From the NCBI GenBank assembly GCA_034439615.1, contig JAWXAT010000013.1, positions 1 to 53,652 of the forward strand: 53,652 nt of DNA, read 5' to 3'. Below are positions 19,701-26,847 of this stretch, piece by piece. Source of the DNA: Oligoflexia bacterium (lineage in GTDB: Bacteria > Bdellovibrionota > Bdellovibrionia > JABDDW01). A model generated the notes under the pieces. The model was not told the origin of the DNA. It saw nothing but the letters and a program-made list of their open reading frames with translations, and ran no database searches. Made by a program: the position numbers and the translations under genes. How positions within the stretch are numbered: position 1 is the first letter of the stretch; the number at the start of each line of letters is the position of its first letter.

Positions 19701-19812
19701 ATGGGCAGGGCAAAAGAAGCATCTCATTCTCATCAGGCTTCATGATCTAACAGAACGTGAGCAGATAAAAAAAATAGAAGCTAAAGGGGATGAAAATGGA
19801 ACAAGAAAATAA
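16708..19812 (+). CDS. CheB-CheR-PAS-PAS fusion protein
   Basis: This 1034-residue protein has, in order: a basic N-terminal tail, CheB methylesterase (about 50-230; Ser58, His85, LSGTGSDG Asp), CheR N-terminal helices (about 255-310), CheR methyltransferase (about 315-510; NVTDFFRD, VPGCSTGEEVYS), a coiled coil with four or more ANEELQ-type repeats (about 690-770), then two PAS domains (about 775-890 and 900-1020). Unlike the fusion at 6874-10647 it lacks kinase and receiver. The next gene, a PAS histidine kinase, overlaps its 3' end and would supply them. No chemoreceptor is present, so its role in taxis is unproven. Confidence 0.9.
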   Translation: MMGGGLATKSKSQTRRREVPPKKDKYSDDQPVHNKVDAREEASVPPQPAFLIVGVGASAGGLESFMEMFKSLPPDTGMSFVLIQHLSPQHLSILSSLVQKATRMNVQEAVDQTLVKPNNVYIIPPNTTLEIFHGVLHLSSRQEPHGGMPVNAFLTSLAKDQGNLAVGIILSGTGSDGANGLRDIKADGGITLVQQPTTAKFDGMPQAAIEVAAPDFILPIEAISSELVKISSHPIVKKTLPIEDNIPSPETEQILQKIFLLVRNATKIDFSSYKYPTLIRRIKRRMVLHRVNNLKHYLEYLQITPLEVRSLFEDLLINVTDFFRDNKAFESLKTKVFPEIIKSKIPSTPIRIWVPGCSTGEEVYSIAISLIEYLGESLHKYPIQIYGTDICEPAIKIARLGIYPETAAPKISQARLERFFIKEQGGYRIMKSVRHYCIFSIQDVTSHPPINRLDLLSCRNLMIYLGTKIQKKLMDTFHYALNPNGFLMLGSSESVGPVANLFAIMDNKNKIYSKKSAQIPYMREISEAPSINQTPIAFSGTTETTLKPPLKTTDPVFAAEQLMLEKYSPAWLLVNQALDIVQFRGHTDHFIAPASGQPTWNLMKMLRTGLSPTVRVLIHSAIKEQISARKSGLKVTFGKVTRAVDIEVAPIRISNLEQHFLIVFMEQKVEISKTGGLKTKGKKQKTKKKEIDPSALEITALKEELQLTHNSLQSIIEDQSASSEEMQSTTEEVLSANEELQSTNEELETAKEELQSTNEELSTLNDELTNRNNELDHLSNDLINVLSNANVSIVMVDSELRIRRFTPMAEKLLNLIPTDVGRVLTVINFGFQIENLDKQITSVIQTLETFEKETRDQNGIWYSVRIRPYKTIDNKIDGAVIVFVNINDVKIKQIHIEEATRYSDGVIQTIRDPLVVLDQNLCVERANQAFYDTFQVIEKDTIGRPFYELGNRQWNIPELRNLLEDVLPQKSEVRNFEVVHHFEKIGAKIMTLNARTLEWAGQKKHLILIRLHDLTEREQIKKIEAKGDENGTRK

Positions 19813-21112
19813 TCCATCCCCTGAATTTCGACGCATGTCCAAAGATGAACTGTCACAACGGCTAAACGCATTGCAATCATGTTCTGGTGATAATGAAAGT
19901 TACAAAGAACGTGAAGAAGAATTTCAAAAAGTACTTCATGAGCTTGAAGTTTATCAAATTGAACTTGAGATGCAAAACCGTGAGTTACGTGACTCAAGAG
20001 AAGCACTTGAGGAGTCACATGATCGGTATGTGAATCTCTACGATTTTGCTCCCACTGGATATATTACGTTCAACGATCAAGGAATAATGAAGGAGCTTAA
20101 CTTAACCACAGCAGGAATGCTTGGTGTTGAACGACGTTGGCTCGTGGAGCGTTCCATCGCGCCATGGATTGTGAGTCAAGATCTACCTTCATTTAGACAG
20201 CATATAAAAAAATGTCAGGCGACCGAAGATAGGGTAATTGCAACTCTTCAACTCACACGAAAAGATAAAGAGATAATTGTCGTTGAATTGCTCAGTGTTT
20301 GCTCTACTCACCGTGAAACAGGAGAGAAAGTAATCAGAACAGCTGTTATTGATATAACGAAAAAGAAAGAGCTCGAAGATGAATTGCAGCGGTCTCTAAA
20401 TACGCTGAAAGAAGAGCGCAAACTTCGAGAAATATTTGTGTCAACTTTAACTCATGACTTGCGAACACCCCTCTCTGCAGCCAAGATAGGGGCAGAACTC
20501 ATTATTAGAAACTCGGGTCCAGAGGATAAAAATCGCACTTTAGCTTCTCGAATTTTAGGAAGTACTAACCGCATGGATATTATGATTCAGGATTTATTAG
20601 ATGCCAATCGCATCAGTGCGGGACAAAAATTACCACTTAAAATTCAAGATTATGATTTTGTCGAACTCGTTAAACAAACTATTGAGGTGCTTGTAAATAT
20701 CCACGGTGATAGATTTCAGCTCAAATCGCCGAAATCCTGCCCCAGCTCGATGGATCCATCGGGGATGCGTAGAGTTATCGAAAATATTTGTAACAATGCT
20801 GTGAAATATGGCTACCCAAAGACCCCCATTACGTTAACTATCCAACCCACAAGCGATATAATATTGTTTTCAGTTCACAATGAAGGGCCTGCGATTCCTA
20901 GAAAAGACCAAGCTATGCTCTTTAATCAATTTCAGAGATCTCAATCTGCCCAAACTAGTGAAAAAAAAGGTTGGGGTGTTGGACTTACATTGATACGCGG
21001 AATAGTGGAGAGCCACGGGGGGAATGTACATTTAGAGAGTGATAGCGACAAAGGTACAACTTTTATTATCGAACTACCTTCTCTTAAAAGAAGTAAAGAA
21101 TCTTTAAATTAA
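19796..21112 (+). CDS. PAS-domain sensor histidine kinase
   Basis: I choose ATG 19796 because AAGGGG sits about 6 bp upstream; an in-frame ATG two codons earlier is also possible. The product of about 438 aa has a coiled-coil start (EELEVYQIELEMQNREL-like), a PAS domain (about 75-195), HisKA with LTHDLRTPLSA (about 220-285), and HATPase_c with NICNNAVKYG and KGWGVGLTL. It is cytoplasmic, with no membrane segment. It overlaps the CheB-CheR-PAS gene by 17 bp, so both are made from one mRNA and probably work as a split version of the larger fusion in this window. Confidence 0.88.
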   Translation: MEQENNPSPEFRRMSKDELSQRLNALQSCSGDNESYKEREEEFQKVLHELEVYQIELEMQNRELRDSREALEESHDRYVNLYDFAPTGYITFNDQGIMKELNLTTAGMLGVERRWLVERSIAPWIVSQDLPSFRQHIKKCQATEDRVIATLQLTRKDKEIIVVELLSVCSTHRETGEKVIRTAVIDITKKKELEDELQRSLNTLKEERKLREIFVSTLTHDLRTPLSAAKIGAELIIRNSGPEDKNRTLASRILGSTNRMDIMIQDLLDANRISAGQKLPLKIQDYDFVELVKQTIEVLVNIHGDRFQLKSPKSCPSSMDPSGMRRVIENICNNAVKYGYPKTPITLTIQPTSDIILFSVHNEGPAIPRKDQAMLFNQFQRSQSAQTSEKKGWGVGLTLIRGIVESHGGNVHLESDSDKGTTFIIELPSLKRSKESLN

Positions 21113-21238
21113 AATTTGAGAAATATATCCTTTTTCAACAAGTTCTCTAAGTCTCACTTTTATTGTATTTCGATTGGCACTTGTGATTTTTTGAATATCC
21201 GCAATTGAAGCAGTACGTCTTTTTGTTTTTTCAGCGAC
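21104..21238 (-). pseudogene. Winged-helix DNA-binding gene remnant
   Basis: A 44-codon minus-strand frame reads TASIADIQKITSANRNTIK, then VRLRELVEKGYI, a typical winged-helix C-terminus as seen in Fic-associated or MarR-like proteins. It has no start codon: an in-frame TAA (21239-21241) lies immediately upstream, and the TAA at 21104-21106 overlaps the kinase's last codons. It looks like the end of a gene lost by deletion. Family identity is not certain. Confidence 0.45.
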
Positions 21239-21289
21239 TTAGGGTATTTCATACGTAGCTGATGTAATGAGTGTGAGGCAAAAGGGGGA

Positions 21290-22261
21290 CTACTTCTCAA
21301 AAGACGATTTTTTAGGCAGTTGTTTGGCGAGAAACTTGTCCAACATGTGAGCGATTTCCGGTTCAGAGAAGTTGTCATTGAGAGCGTAAAATTTTGGCTT
21401 CTTCTTTTCTATTTTTCTAAAAATCTCGCGCGTCTTTTTTACGTCATCGGTTAAAACACCAAATACAAACTCACGATCGGTTTTCTTTTTACTGACCAAC
21501 TGAAATTTGAGGCCATGTTTTTTATCTTGAATCAAATAATAATGATGAAGAAACGTTGGCACCACATTTTTCCAATCACGAAATTTGGCTTTTGAAGTGC
21601 GCGTGAGCTCCTTCTTCCAAACACGATGCATTTTTTCAAAGGCAGTTTTGTGATAAATATAGGGAATATGACATAGAAAATATCTTTTCTTTTTACCGTA
21701 TCTTTTATTGAGTAAAAACATAGTGTTAAAAACAGCACTCAACATCAACTTCTTTTTATCACGAATATTTTCACGAAATTCATTCTCATTTTCTTTAACA
21801 ACGAGATCATGAAGAAAGATCTTTGTGGCCCCCTTTTTAGAGACCAGATCTTCTTTTTTAACTTTTCTGCCGAAAAAATAATCATCATTCATATGAAAAA
21901 AAACCTCACTCAAACCAGGTATTCTCCATAAATGCTGTTCGATGGCATTGGTATTAAAAGAGGGAAGATGACGTTTATTGGGAAAAAGATCATTTTGATT
22001 AATAACGCGAAGTCTTGGATGCTTCAAATTTAGCCATGCAGGATGATAGCTGGGTGTGACAAGGTATATTATACCTTTATGCCACGGCAGGTACTTTTCA
22101 AGGGATCTCAGTGAGTATTTTAATTCATTGTTGTTGCGATCACGTGATGTATTGATCACATCTGGGCCGCCAAAATAGCGCCTGCTCCGTCGATATTCTT
22201 TATTTCGCCCGTCTACCCAGGTGTAGACAATTGAGCACAGAGATGTATCAAATTTAGACAC
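21290..22261 (-). CDS. Stealth-family capsular polysaccharide phosphotransferase
   Basis: The 323-residue protein carries the conserved regions of Stealth proteins: CR1 SIVYTWVDG (about 10-18); CR2 DRNNNELKYSLRSLEKYLPW through LPSFNTNAIEQHLWRIPGL and HMNDDYFFG (about 41-130); and a likely CR3/CR4 region with LCHIPYIYHKTAFEKM and ADREFVFGVL-like residues. Stealth enzymes transfer sugar-1-phosphate to build phosphodiester-linked surface polysaccharides. Catalytic NDD is present. It is divergent from the small peptide gene and near an SGNH hydrolase, which is consistent with glycan assembly and modification. Confidence 0.9.
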   Translation of the reverse strand: MSKFDTSLCSIVYTWVDGRNKEYRRSRRYFGGPDVINTSRDRNNNELKYSLRSLEKYLPWHKGIIYLVTPSYHPAWLNLKHPRLRVINQNDLFPNKRHLPSFNTNAIEQHLWRIPGLSEVFFHMNDDYFFGRKVKKEDLVSKKGATKIFLHDLVVKENENEFRENIRDKKKLMLSAVFNTMFLLNKRYGKKKRYFLCHIPYIYHKTAFEKMHRVWKKELTRTSKAKFRDWKNVVPTFLHHYYLIQDKKHGLKFQLVSKKKTDREFVFGVLTDDVKKTREIFRKIEKKKPKFYALNDNFSEPEIAHMLDKFLAKQLPKKSSFEK

Positions 22262-22299
22262 TCAAACTCCTTAGGAGATGACTTAGATAATAAGACTTA

Positions 22300-22335
22300 A
22301 GTATAGTTACATAAATACCGATAGGTAGTTATACT
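22300..22335 (+). promoter_or_regulatory. Sigma70-type promoter within an inverted repeat
   Basis: TTACAT (22307-22312) and TATACT (22330-22335) are separated by 17 bp. AGTATAGTTAC (22300-22310) and GTAGTTATACT (22325-22335) form an inverted repeat with 9 of 11 positions matching, covering both promoter hexamers. This would suit a repressor operator. It lies 34 bp ahead of the 24-codon gene. Confidence 0.5.
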
Positions 22336-22368
22336 GATAGAAGAAACTTTTCACAAGGGGGAGGCAAT

Positions 22369-22443
22369 ATGAAAGCAAAAGCTAAAAAGCTAAGTAAGAA
22401 AAAGCCTGATGTTGGATCTGGCAGCGATAGTAGCTGGATGTAA
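22369..22443 (+). CDS. 24-residue small protein with strong ribosome binding site
   Basis: ATG 22369 follows AAGGGGGAGG by about 6 bp, a very strong ribosome binding site, and the frame ends at TAA 22441-22443. The peptide has a Lys-rich N-half (KAKAKKLSKKK) and a Gly/Ser-rich acidic end (DVGSGSDSSWM). A clear promoter lies upstream and an 11-bp hairpin begins 8 bp after the stop, so this forms a complete transcription unit of about 140 nt. It has no membrane segment or signal peptide. The leader-and-core look is reminiscent of a modified-peptide precursor, but no modifying enzyme is adjacent. Function unknown. Confidence 0.6.
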   Translation: MKAKAKKLSKKKPDVGSGSDSSWM

Positions 22444-22451
22444 AGATTAGC

Positions 22452-22480
22452 TCAAAGAGCCCCTTTTCAGGGCTCTTTGA
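22452..22480 (+). terminator. 11-bp stem-loop terminator after the small gene
   Basis: TCAAAGAGCCC (22452-22462) pairs perfectly with GGGCTCTTTGA (22470-22480) around a 7-nt loop. ATTT follows, and a longer T-run comes at 22490. The hairpin lies between the small gene and the SGNH gene, so it probably ends or attenuates transcription there. Confidence 0.65.
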
Positions 22481-22493
22481 ATTTAAGGCTTTT

Positions 22494-23552
22494 TTGATAT
22501 ATTTTTACGGCATTATTATTTTTCTAGGTCTCACTCTCCTTCTTGACGCCATTCTTACCAGTCAATATCGAAAGCGAAAAAGAGATCGGGCTCGCGCCAT
22601 TACACCCAGCGTGAGAAACTCTCTTTATCATCACGAGCTAAAACCCAATTGGTCAACACCCCAAAGAGTTTTGGGTCCTTACGTTTATTCCCATTACACC
22701 AATTCACTAGGGTTTCGTGATCAATGCGTTCGCGAGGTAAGTCTTCAAACCTCTTCTTCTCGCCTTGTTATTTTAGGAGATTCGTATGTTGAGGGTCTTG
22801 GAGTGAATTATGAAGACACCTTTGTTGGCCAGGTTGCAAAAGCATTACCTCACATCGAAGTTTTAAATGCGGGAGTTTCGATCTATTCACCTTCAATCTT
22901 TTATAGAAAGATGAAATTTCTTTTTGAAGAAAAAAAATTGCAACTTGATATTTTGGCTGTTTTTATCGACATCTCTAATGTTCAAGACGAATACGTGCGA
23001 TCTTTTGATTTCAATGAAAACATAATCGTCGATGCTGACCGTCTTAAGCAAAATCCAACTATTTTACCAAAAAAGTTTTTTACCTTTAGCACGCTTCTTC
23101 TTAAGTCTGAAAAATGGTTAAAACAAACTTTTATTCCCGATTCTGTTTATAAGAGACACATTGATTTTAAAAGATCCAATTGGACAATTAATAAGGACTT
23201 TTTTCAAGAGTATGGAGTTGAAGGCTTAGAAAAATGCAAAGCCAATATGAATAAACTTCTTACCCTTGCTCGAGAAAACGGAGTGAAGAAGGTGATCTTA
23301 GCTGTGTTTCCTTGGCCCACTCAAATATACTACAAAGATTTAGATTCAATGCAGGTGAAGATATGGCAAGAGTGGGCATCTAAAAATAACGTCACGTTTA
23401 TAAATCTTTTTCCAGATTATATCGCTCCAAATAAAAACCCAATGGAGATTCTTAAAAAGTATTTTCTCCCTTGGGACATTCATTGGAACCAAGCGGGTCA
23501 TAAGCTTGTAGCCACTCGATTTTTACAAGTAATCAAAGATTTGAAAAATTAA
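22494..23552 (+). CDS. Membrane-anchored SGNH hydrolase-like protein
   Basis: The 352-residue protein has one N-terminal membrane segment (about residues 2-20) and an SGNH/GDSL hydrolase fold. Block I is LVILGDSYVEGLGV with the nucleophile Ser, NAG occurs in NAGVSIYS (block II), and DIHWNQAGH supplies the Asp-His pair (block V). It resembles the SGNH domains that add or remove acyl groups on extracellular polysaccharides. The start is TTG at 22494 with a weak site upstream. It follows the small gene's terminator and probably acts with nearby glycan genes such as Stealth. Substrate unknown. Confidence 0.75.
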   Translation: MIYFYGIIIFLGLTLLLDAILTSQYRKRKRDRARAITPSVRNSLYHHELKPNWSTPQRVLGPYVYSHYTNSLGFRDQCVREVSLQTSSSRLVILGDSYVEGLGVNYEDTFVGQVAKALPHIEVLNAGVSIYSPSIFYRKMKFLFEEKKLQLDILAVFIDISNVQDEYVRSFDFNENIIVDADRLKQNPTILPKKFFTFSTLLLKSEKWLKQTFIPDSVYKRHIDFKRSNWTINKDFFQEYGVEGLEKCKANMNKLLTLARENGVKKVILAVFPWPTQIYYKDLDSMQVKIWQEWASKNNVTFINLFPDYIAPNKNPMEILKKYFLPWDIHWNQAGHKLVATRFLQVIKDLKN

Positions 23553-23592
23553 AATCTGAACAAATTTTAATTCTCCTAACGCTGAAAATTGA

Positions 23593-24456
23593 TCAGAAAT
23601 AATCAAGCCCACCAGTAACAGCAGCAATCTGGGCATCGATGCAAATTTGATCAGTCACTTTGGGGCTGTCGGGATACACCTCAGTTGTTGTTGTGTACTC
23701 AGCGTCAGAAAAACCTGCGCATAAAAATAGTTTTTTAACGGGATAGTTAATCACTCCTTCTTGCTCAACTTTAGCGCCAATAATTTTACCAGTTTCATCA
23801 GGCTGTGCAATATGAGTAACTTTTCTAACAGAATCGATGATGGCTTTTTGAAAATCAGCGCATGGATTTTCAGCGTCTCCGACAACATAAAATCCGTCTG
23901 GTATCGGCGAGAGCTCTTGTATGACTCCATCTCTTTGTTCAAGTGCAGGTCGAAATATGGTGTTATCTGTGTCTGTGGTTTCGTGCAGATCAAAGTGTAC
24001 AAATGGTTTTATGCCTGACATTGCTGTAAGAAAAAGTCTGCACTCTTCAGCGAGGCTGTCATTATGAAACGAGCGATTTGGGTCAATGGCTTTTGCATTC
24101 CAACGATTGATTGTTTCGTAAGCCCAAGGACTAATGCAGGGTGCGCAAATAAAATTATATGTGTGAGTGTAATTGATTGCCGCTTTTTGAAAAAAGCCCA
24201 AAGCGCCATGGACACCGCTCGTTTCATAGCCGTGAACTCCACCTGTGATTAAGATCGTTTTTTTAGTCACATCAAAGTTTTTCGACTTTATAAGATGGAG
24301 CGGATAACTATTCGGGTTTAGTGAGAGTGCTCCGTACTGATGAATTTCAAAGTTTGTTTTTAATTTTTGAATTTTACTGACGACTTCCTCTTGGTAAGAG
24401 CGTTTAATTTTTTGCTCTTTATACCAGATATCTTTTTCGGCTTGTTGCCATTTCAT
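23593..24456 (-). CDS. M14-type zinc carboxypeptidase-like protein
   Basis: This 287-residue protein has zinc-binding HGYE in LITGGVHGYETSG (about residues 76-79) and the third ligand in FVHFDLHETTD. The pattern is that of M14 metallocarboxypeptidases and succinylglutamate desuccinylase/aspartoacylase relatives. INRWNAKAIDPNRSFH supplies the Asn-Arg substrate-binding pair. It has no signal peptide, so it is probably cytoplasmic. Its ATG overlaps the end of the S4-like gene by 4 bp, so they form one operon. It could cut a peptide or amino-acid amide; the exact substrate is unknown. Confidence 0.78.
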   Translation of the reverse strand: MKWQQAEKDIWYKEQKIKRSYQEEVVSKIQKLKTNFEIHQYGALSLNPNSYPLHLIKSKNFDVTKKTILITGGVHGYETSGVHGALGFFQKAAINYTHTYNFICAPCISPWAYETINRWNAKAIDPNRSFHNDSLAEECRLFLTAMSGIKPFVHFDLHETTDTDNTIFRPALEQRDGVIQELSPIPDGFYVVGDAENPCADFQKAIIDSVRKVTHIAQPDETGKIIGAKVEQEGVINYPVKKLFLCAGFSDAEYTTTTEVYPDSPKVTDQICIDAQIAAVTGGLDYF

Positions 24457-24731
24457 ATGTCTGAAAAACCCAAAATATCTACGTAAGTTGTGCCTCGAGA
24501 TATCGCAGATGATGGCCGAGCTGTTTGCCCCTTAATTTGAATTTTATTATTCTTAAAAAGATCTTTAAATTTTGCGCGCGATATATTTTTAAGCTCAGAA
24601 TTTCGATCTTGCTTTCGAAGTTCTTCCATAAGTATTTGATCAAGCCTTGATAAAGATTGATTCAACACGAGTGTCACTCGAAATGAATTTTGAGGCTTTG
24701 GAGGTTCTTCATGTTTTGCTTTTTCAGTCAT
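24453..24731 (-). CDS. Small protein with S4-like RNA-binding segment
   Basis: This 92-residue basic protein has SLSRLDQILMEEL followed by ISRAKFKDLFKNNKIQIKGQ, then SSAISRGTTYVDIL. This is the order of an S4 domain as found in pseudouridine synthases and Hsp15: a start helix, SRxxxxxLIxxGxIxVNG and a GDxV end. It therefore probably binds structured RNA. It has no catalytic part. It overlaps the M14 peptidase gene by 4 bp and is upstream of it. Confidence 0.55.
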   Translation of the reverse strand: MTEKAKHEEPPKPQNSFRVTLVLNQSLSRLDQILMEELRKQDRNSELKNISRAKFKDLFKNNKIQIKGQTARPSSAISRGTTYVDILGFSDI

Positions 24732-24773
24732 AAATAACGTGTATCACAAGTTATTGACTCTTGCTGAAATAAC

Positions 24774-26567
24774 TTATGACCCGAACAATTTAAATACACT
24801 TTCAAGTTGAGCTGTAACGTCTTGTAGCTCTTCAGGTGTTGAAACGTCAGACGGGTCAGTCGCAGGAATCGGCAATTGTGGAACTTGCTTTTTTCCTGAG
24901 TAAAGAACAGTGTACCAGTAATAATTGCGCGCTATATTACCGACATACTCGCGTGTCTCTCTAAAAGGAAATAAATCAACCATCAAAACTCGATTATGCA
25001 CAGGATAACGTCGCTTCCATTCATCAACAGGGCGACTTCCCGCATTGTACGCAGCTAGCGCAAGTTCTGTGTCACCCTTATATCGCCGCATTAAATATGC
25101 AAAATGTTTTGACCCTAGCTTTACATTCAATTCAGGATTCACAAGCCTTCTGAGAGCCTCACGCTTTTTTATACGCGCTGTTGCAGGCATTAATTGCATT
25201 AAGCCCACAGCCCCTGCCCCACTTTTAGCGGTTTCGTTAAAAGCACTTTCTTGCCTGATTAATGAAATTACTAAAAATTCATCAAGACCAACTGATTCCA
25301 TCACCTTGTCATTAAGATCTCTAATCGGATAAAATAATTCAAGTGCTGGGCGAGAAATCATCTCAGGATGATCTCTAAAAAGTGGAGCTAAAAATTTAAA
25401 TTTTCCGATGTTATTGCCAGCCCTATTAAATAAAAGAGAGCCATACAATTGCACCTCTGGCTCTGCTTCTTCCATTTCAACAGTAACAGAAGTTAAAATC
25501 TCAGTTACATAGCCTCGAGTATTTTTTTTCTTCAGACTCAACAGTCCTTCTGCGGCTAAGATAGCATTATTTAAAATCGGTTTTGTAGTTGAACGAAACT
25601 TAAGAGCAGAATCAGCTCTAACTGCGGCTGTTCTTAATTGATCAGAATATGCTTTATCAACCAAAAGTGTATGCAAACTAAATGGATGATCATCAAGTAA
25701 AGTTTGCGCTGCCTTATTTGCTGCTTCTGTATGAGTAAGTGCTTTTTGGCAGTGATAAGTCCAGTAAAGTGCACGTGAGCGGTAAGTTTTCTTTTTATGT
25801 TCAGCGGTAAGATATTCTAAGTCAGAAATAACTTCATCACATTTACCCTCCCAAATTTTTAAGAGGCTTAAACGGTACTTGGCTGCGGGTTCATACACCT
25901 CATGCTTGCACTGAGCAACTTTTGCATAAAGCGAAATGGCTTTTTGCTTCATTTGAGAGTCTGGAAAAAATTCTTCAATTTTTGCAGCTAGGTAATATGA
26001 AAGTCGAATATTCTTACAAGTATTGTTTTGAACTGATTCAAATCCCTTCTCTAATAGAGAATATGATTTGATAGAATCAAATACCTCTCGAATGGCACCA
26101 GCATTTATTTTTTTAAAATCATCTAATTCACCATTTACTAATTTTTTCTTATACGCCGCATATTGCCTTCGCTTTTCTTTAGCTCGAGCCTTAATGCTTT
26201 CCCCTTCACTAGGCAAATCTTCATCGTCTGGGCTTACGTATTTTTTAATGAAGCTACAATATGGATCTTTTTGATTAGATTCCGCACATGCTTTTATATA
26301 CGAAGCATCATGACTCGATCTAAACTTGATAAATTTTTCTGCTTTCAGCTTAAGATCTGCTTTGAATTCATCTGATTCCATATCAAAGCCATAATAGTCA
26401 CCTGCAACCACTGCTTTAAGTGAATGTACATTGGCGAGCTGCCCTGGTTCGCCCGAGGGCATTCGTGTCAGAATACTTTTTTTATTAGCTGATGAACAAC
26501 CAGTACTTAAAAGTTGAACCCCTGAAATTAAAAACGCGGTGACTATTAATGCATAGGTCTTAACCAC
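24774..26567 (-). CDS. Lytic murein transglycosylase lipoprotein (Slt70-like)
   Basis: This 597-residue protein starts with a hydrophobic signal sequence and a lipidation-like LLSTGC with Cys24. A long helical superhelix (about 100-440) is followed by an SLT domain: catalytic Glu in ISLIRQESAFNETAKSGAGAVGLMQLMP, then LALAAYNAGSRPVDEW. It would cut glycan strands of peptidoglycan, giving anhydro-muramyl ends, in the periplasm. A predatory or cell-wall remodelling role is possible if this is a bdellovibrio, but that is inference. The lipobox lacks the usual Leu at -3, so lipidation is not certain. Confidence 0.88.
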   Translation of the reverse strand: MVKTYALIVTAFLISGVQLLSTGCSSANKKSILTRMPSGEPGQLANVHSLKAVVAGDYYGFDMESDEFKADLKLKAEKFIKFRSSHDASYIKACAESNQKDPYCSFIKKYVSPDDEDLPSEGESIKARAKEKRRQYAAYKKKLVNGELDDFKKINAGAIREVFDSIKSYSLLEKGFESVQNNTCKNIRLSYYLAAKIEEFFPDSQMKQKAISLYAKVAQCKHEVYEPAAKYRLSLLKIWEGKCDEVISDLEYLTAEHKKKTYRSRALYWTYHCQKALTHTEAANKAAQTLLDDHPFSLHTLLVDKAYSDQLRTAAVRADSALKFRSTTKPILNNAILAAEGLLSLKKKNTRGYVTEILTSVTVEMEEAEPEVQLYGSLLFNRAGNNIGKFKFLAPLFRDHPEMISRPALELFYPIRDLNDKVMESVGLDEFLVISLIRQESAFNETAKSGAGAVGLMQLMPATARIKKREALRRLVNPELNVKLGSKHFAYLMRRYKGDTELALAAYNAGSRPVDEWKRRYPVHNRVLMVDLFPFRETREYVGNIARNYYWYTVLYSGKKQVPQLPIPATDPSDVSTPEELQDVTAQLESVFKLFGS

Positions 26568-26847
26568 AGATAAAAACCCTCTCTAGTTTCATACTCATTA
26601 AATTTTTTAATATAATATTAGAATAACCCCGATGAGCATTTCAGAACAGAGCAAACTTTTGTGAGCCAATTTATATTATAAAATTGTTCAAACTTCATAA
26701 CCGTGCCTAGCCCTTAGTCAGGGGTGAGTGGATATTAAGGTGTGCCGAATTATTATTTATTACCGATCTCACCAACACTGCACTCAAGTAATAATTTTTA
26801 AATGTCGAATGTAAATAAACAGTATTTGTTTTCATGAAAGGCAACCT

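Noticed and set aside
22369-22443. Firm call as a RiPP precursor
   Set aside because: No modifying enzyme, transporter or protease lies nearby; only the peptide's look supports it.
26568-26847. Possible small gene in the 280-bp spacer before the acyl-CoA dehydrogenase
   Set aside because: Both strands are stop-rich and no ribosome binding site or hairpin was convincing.
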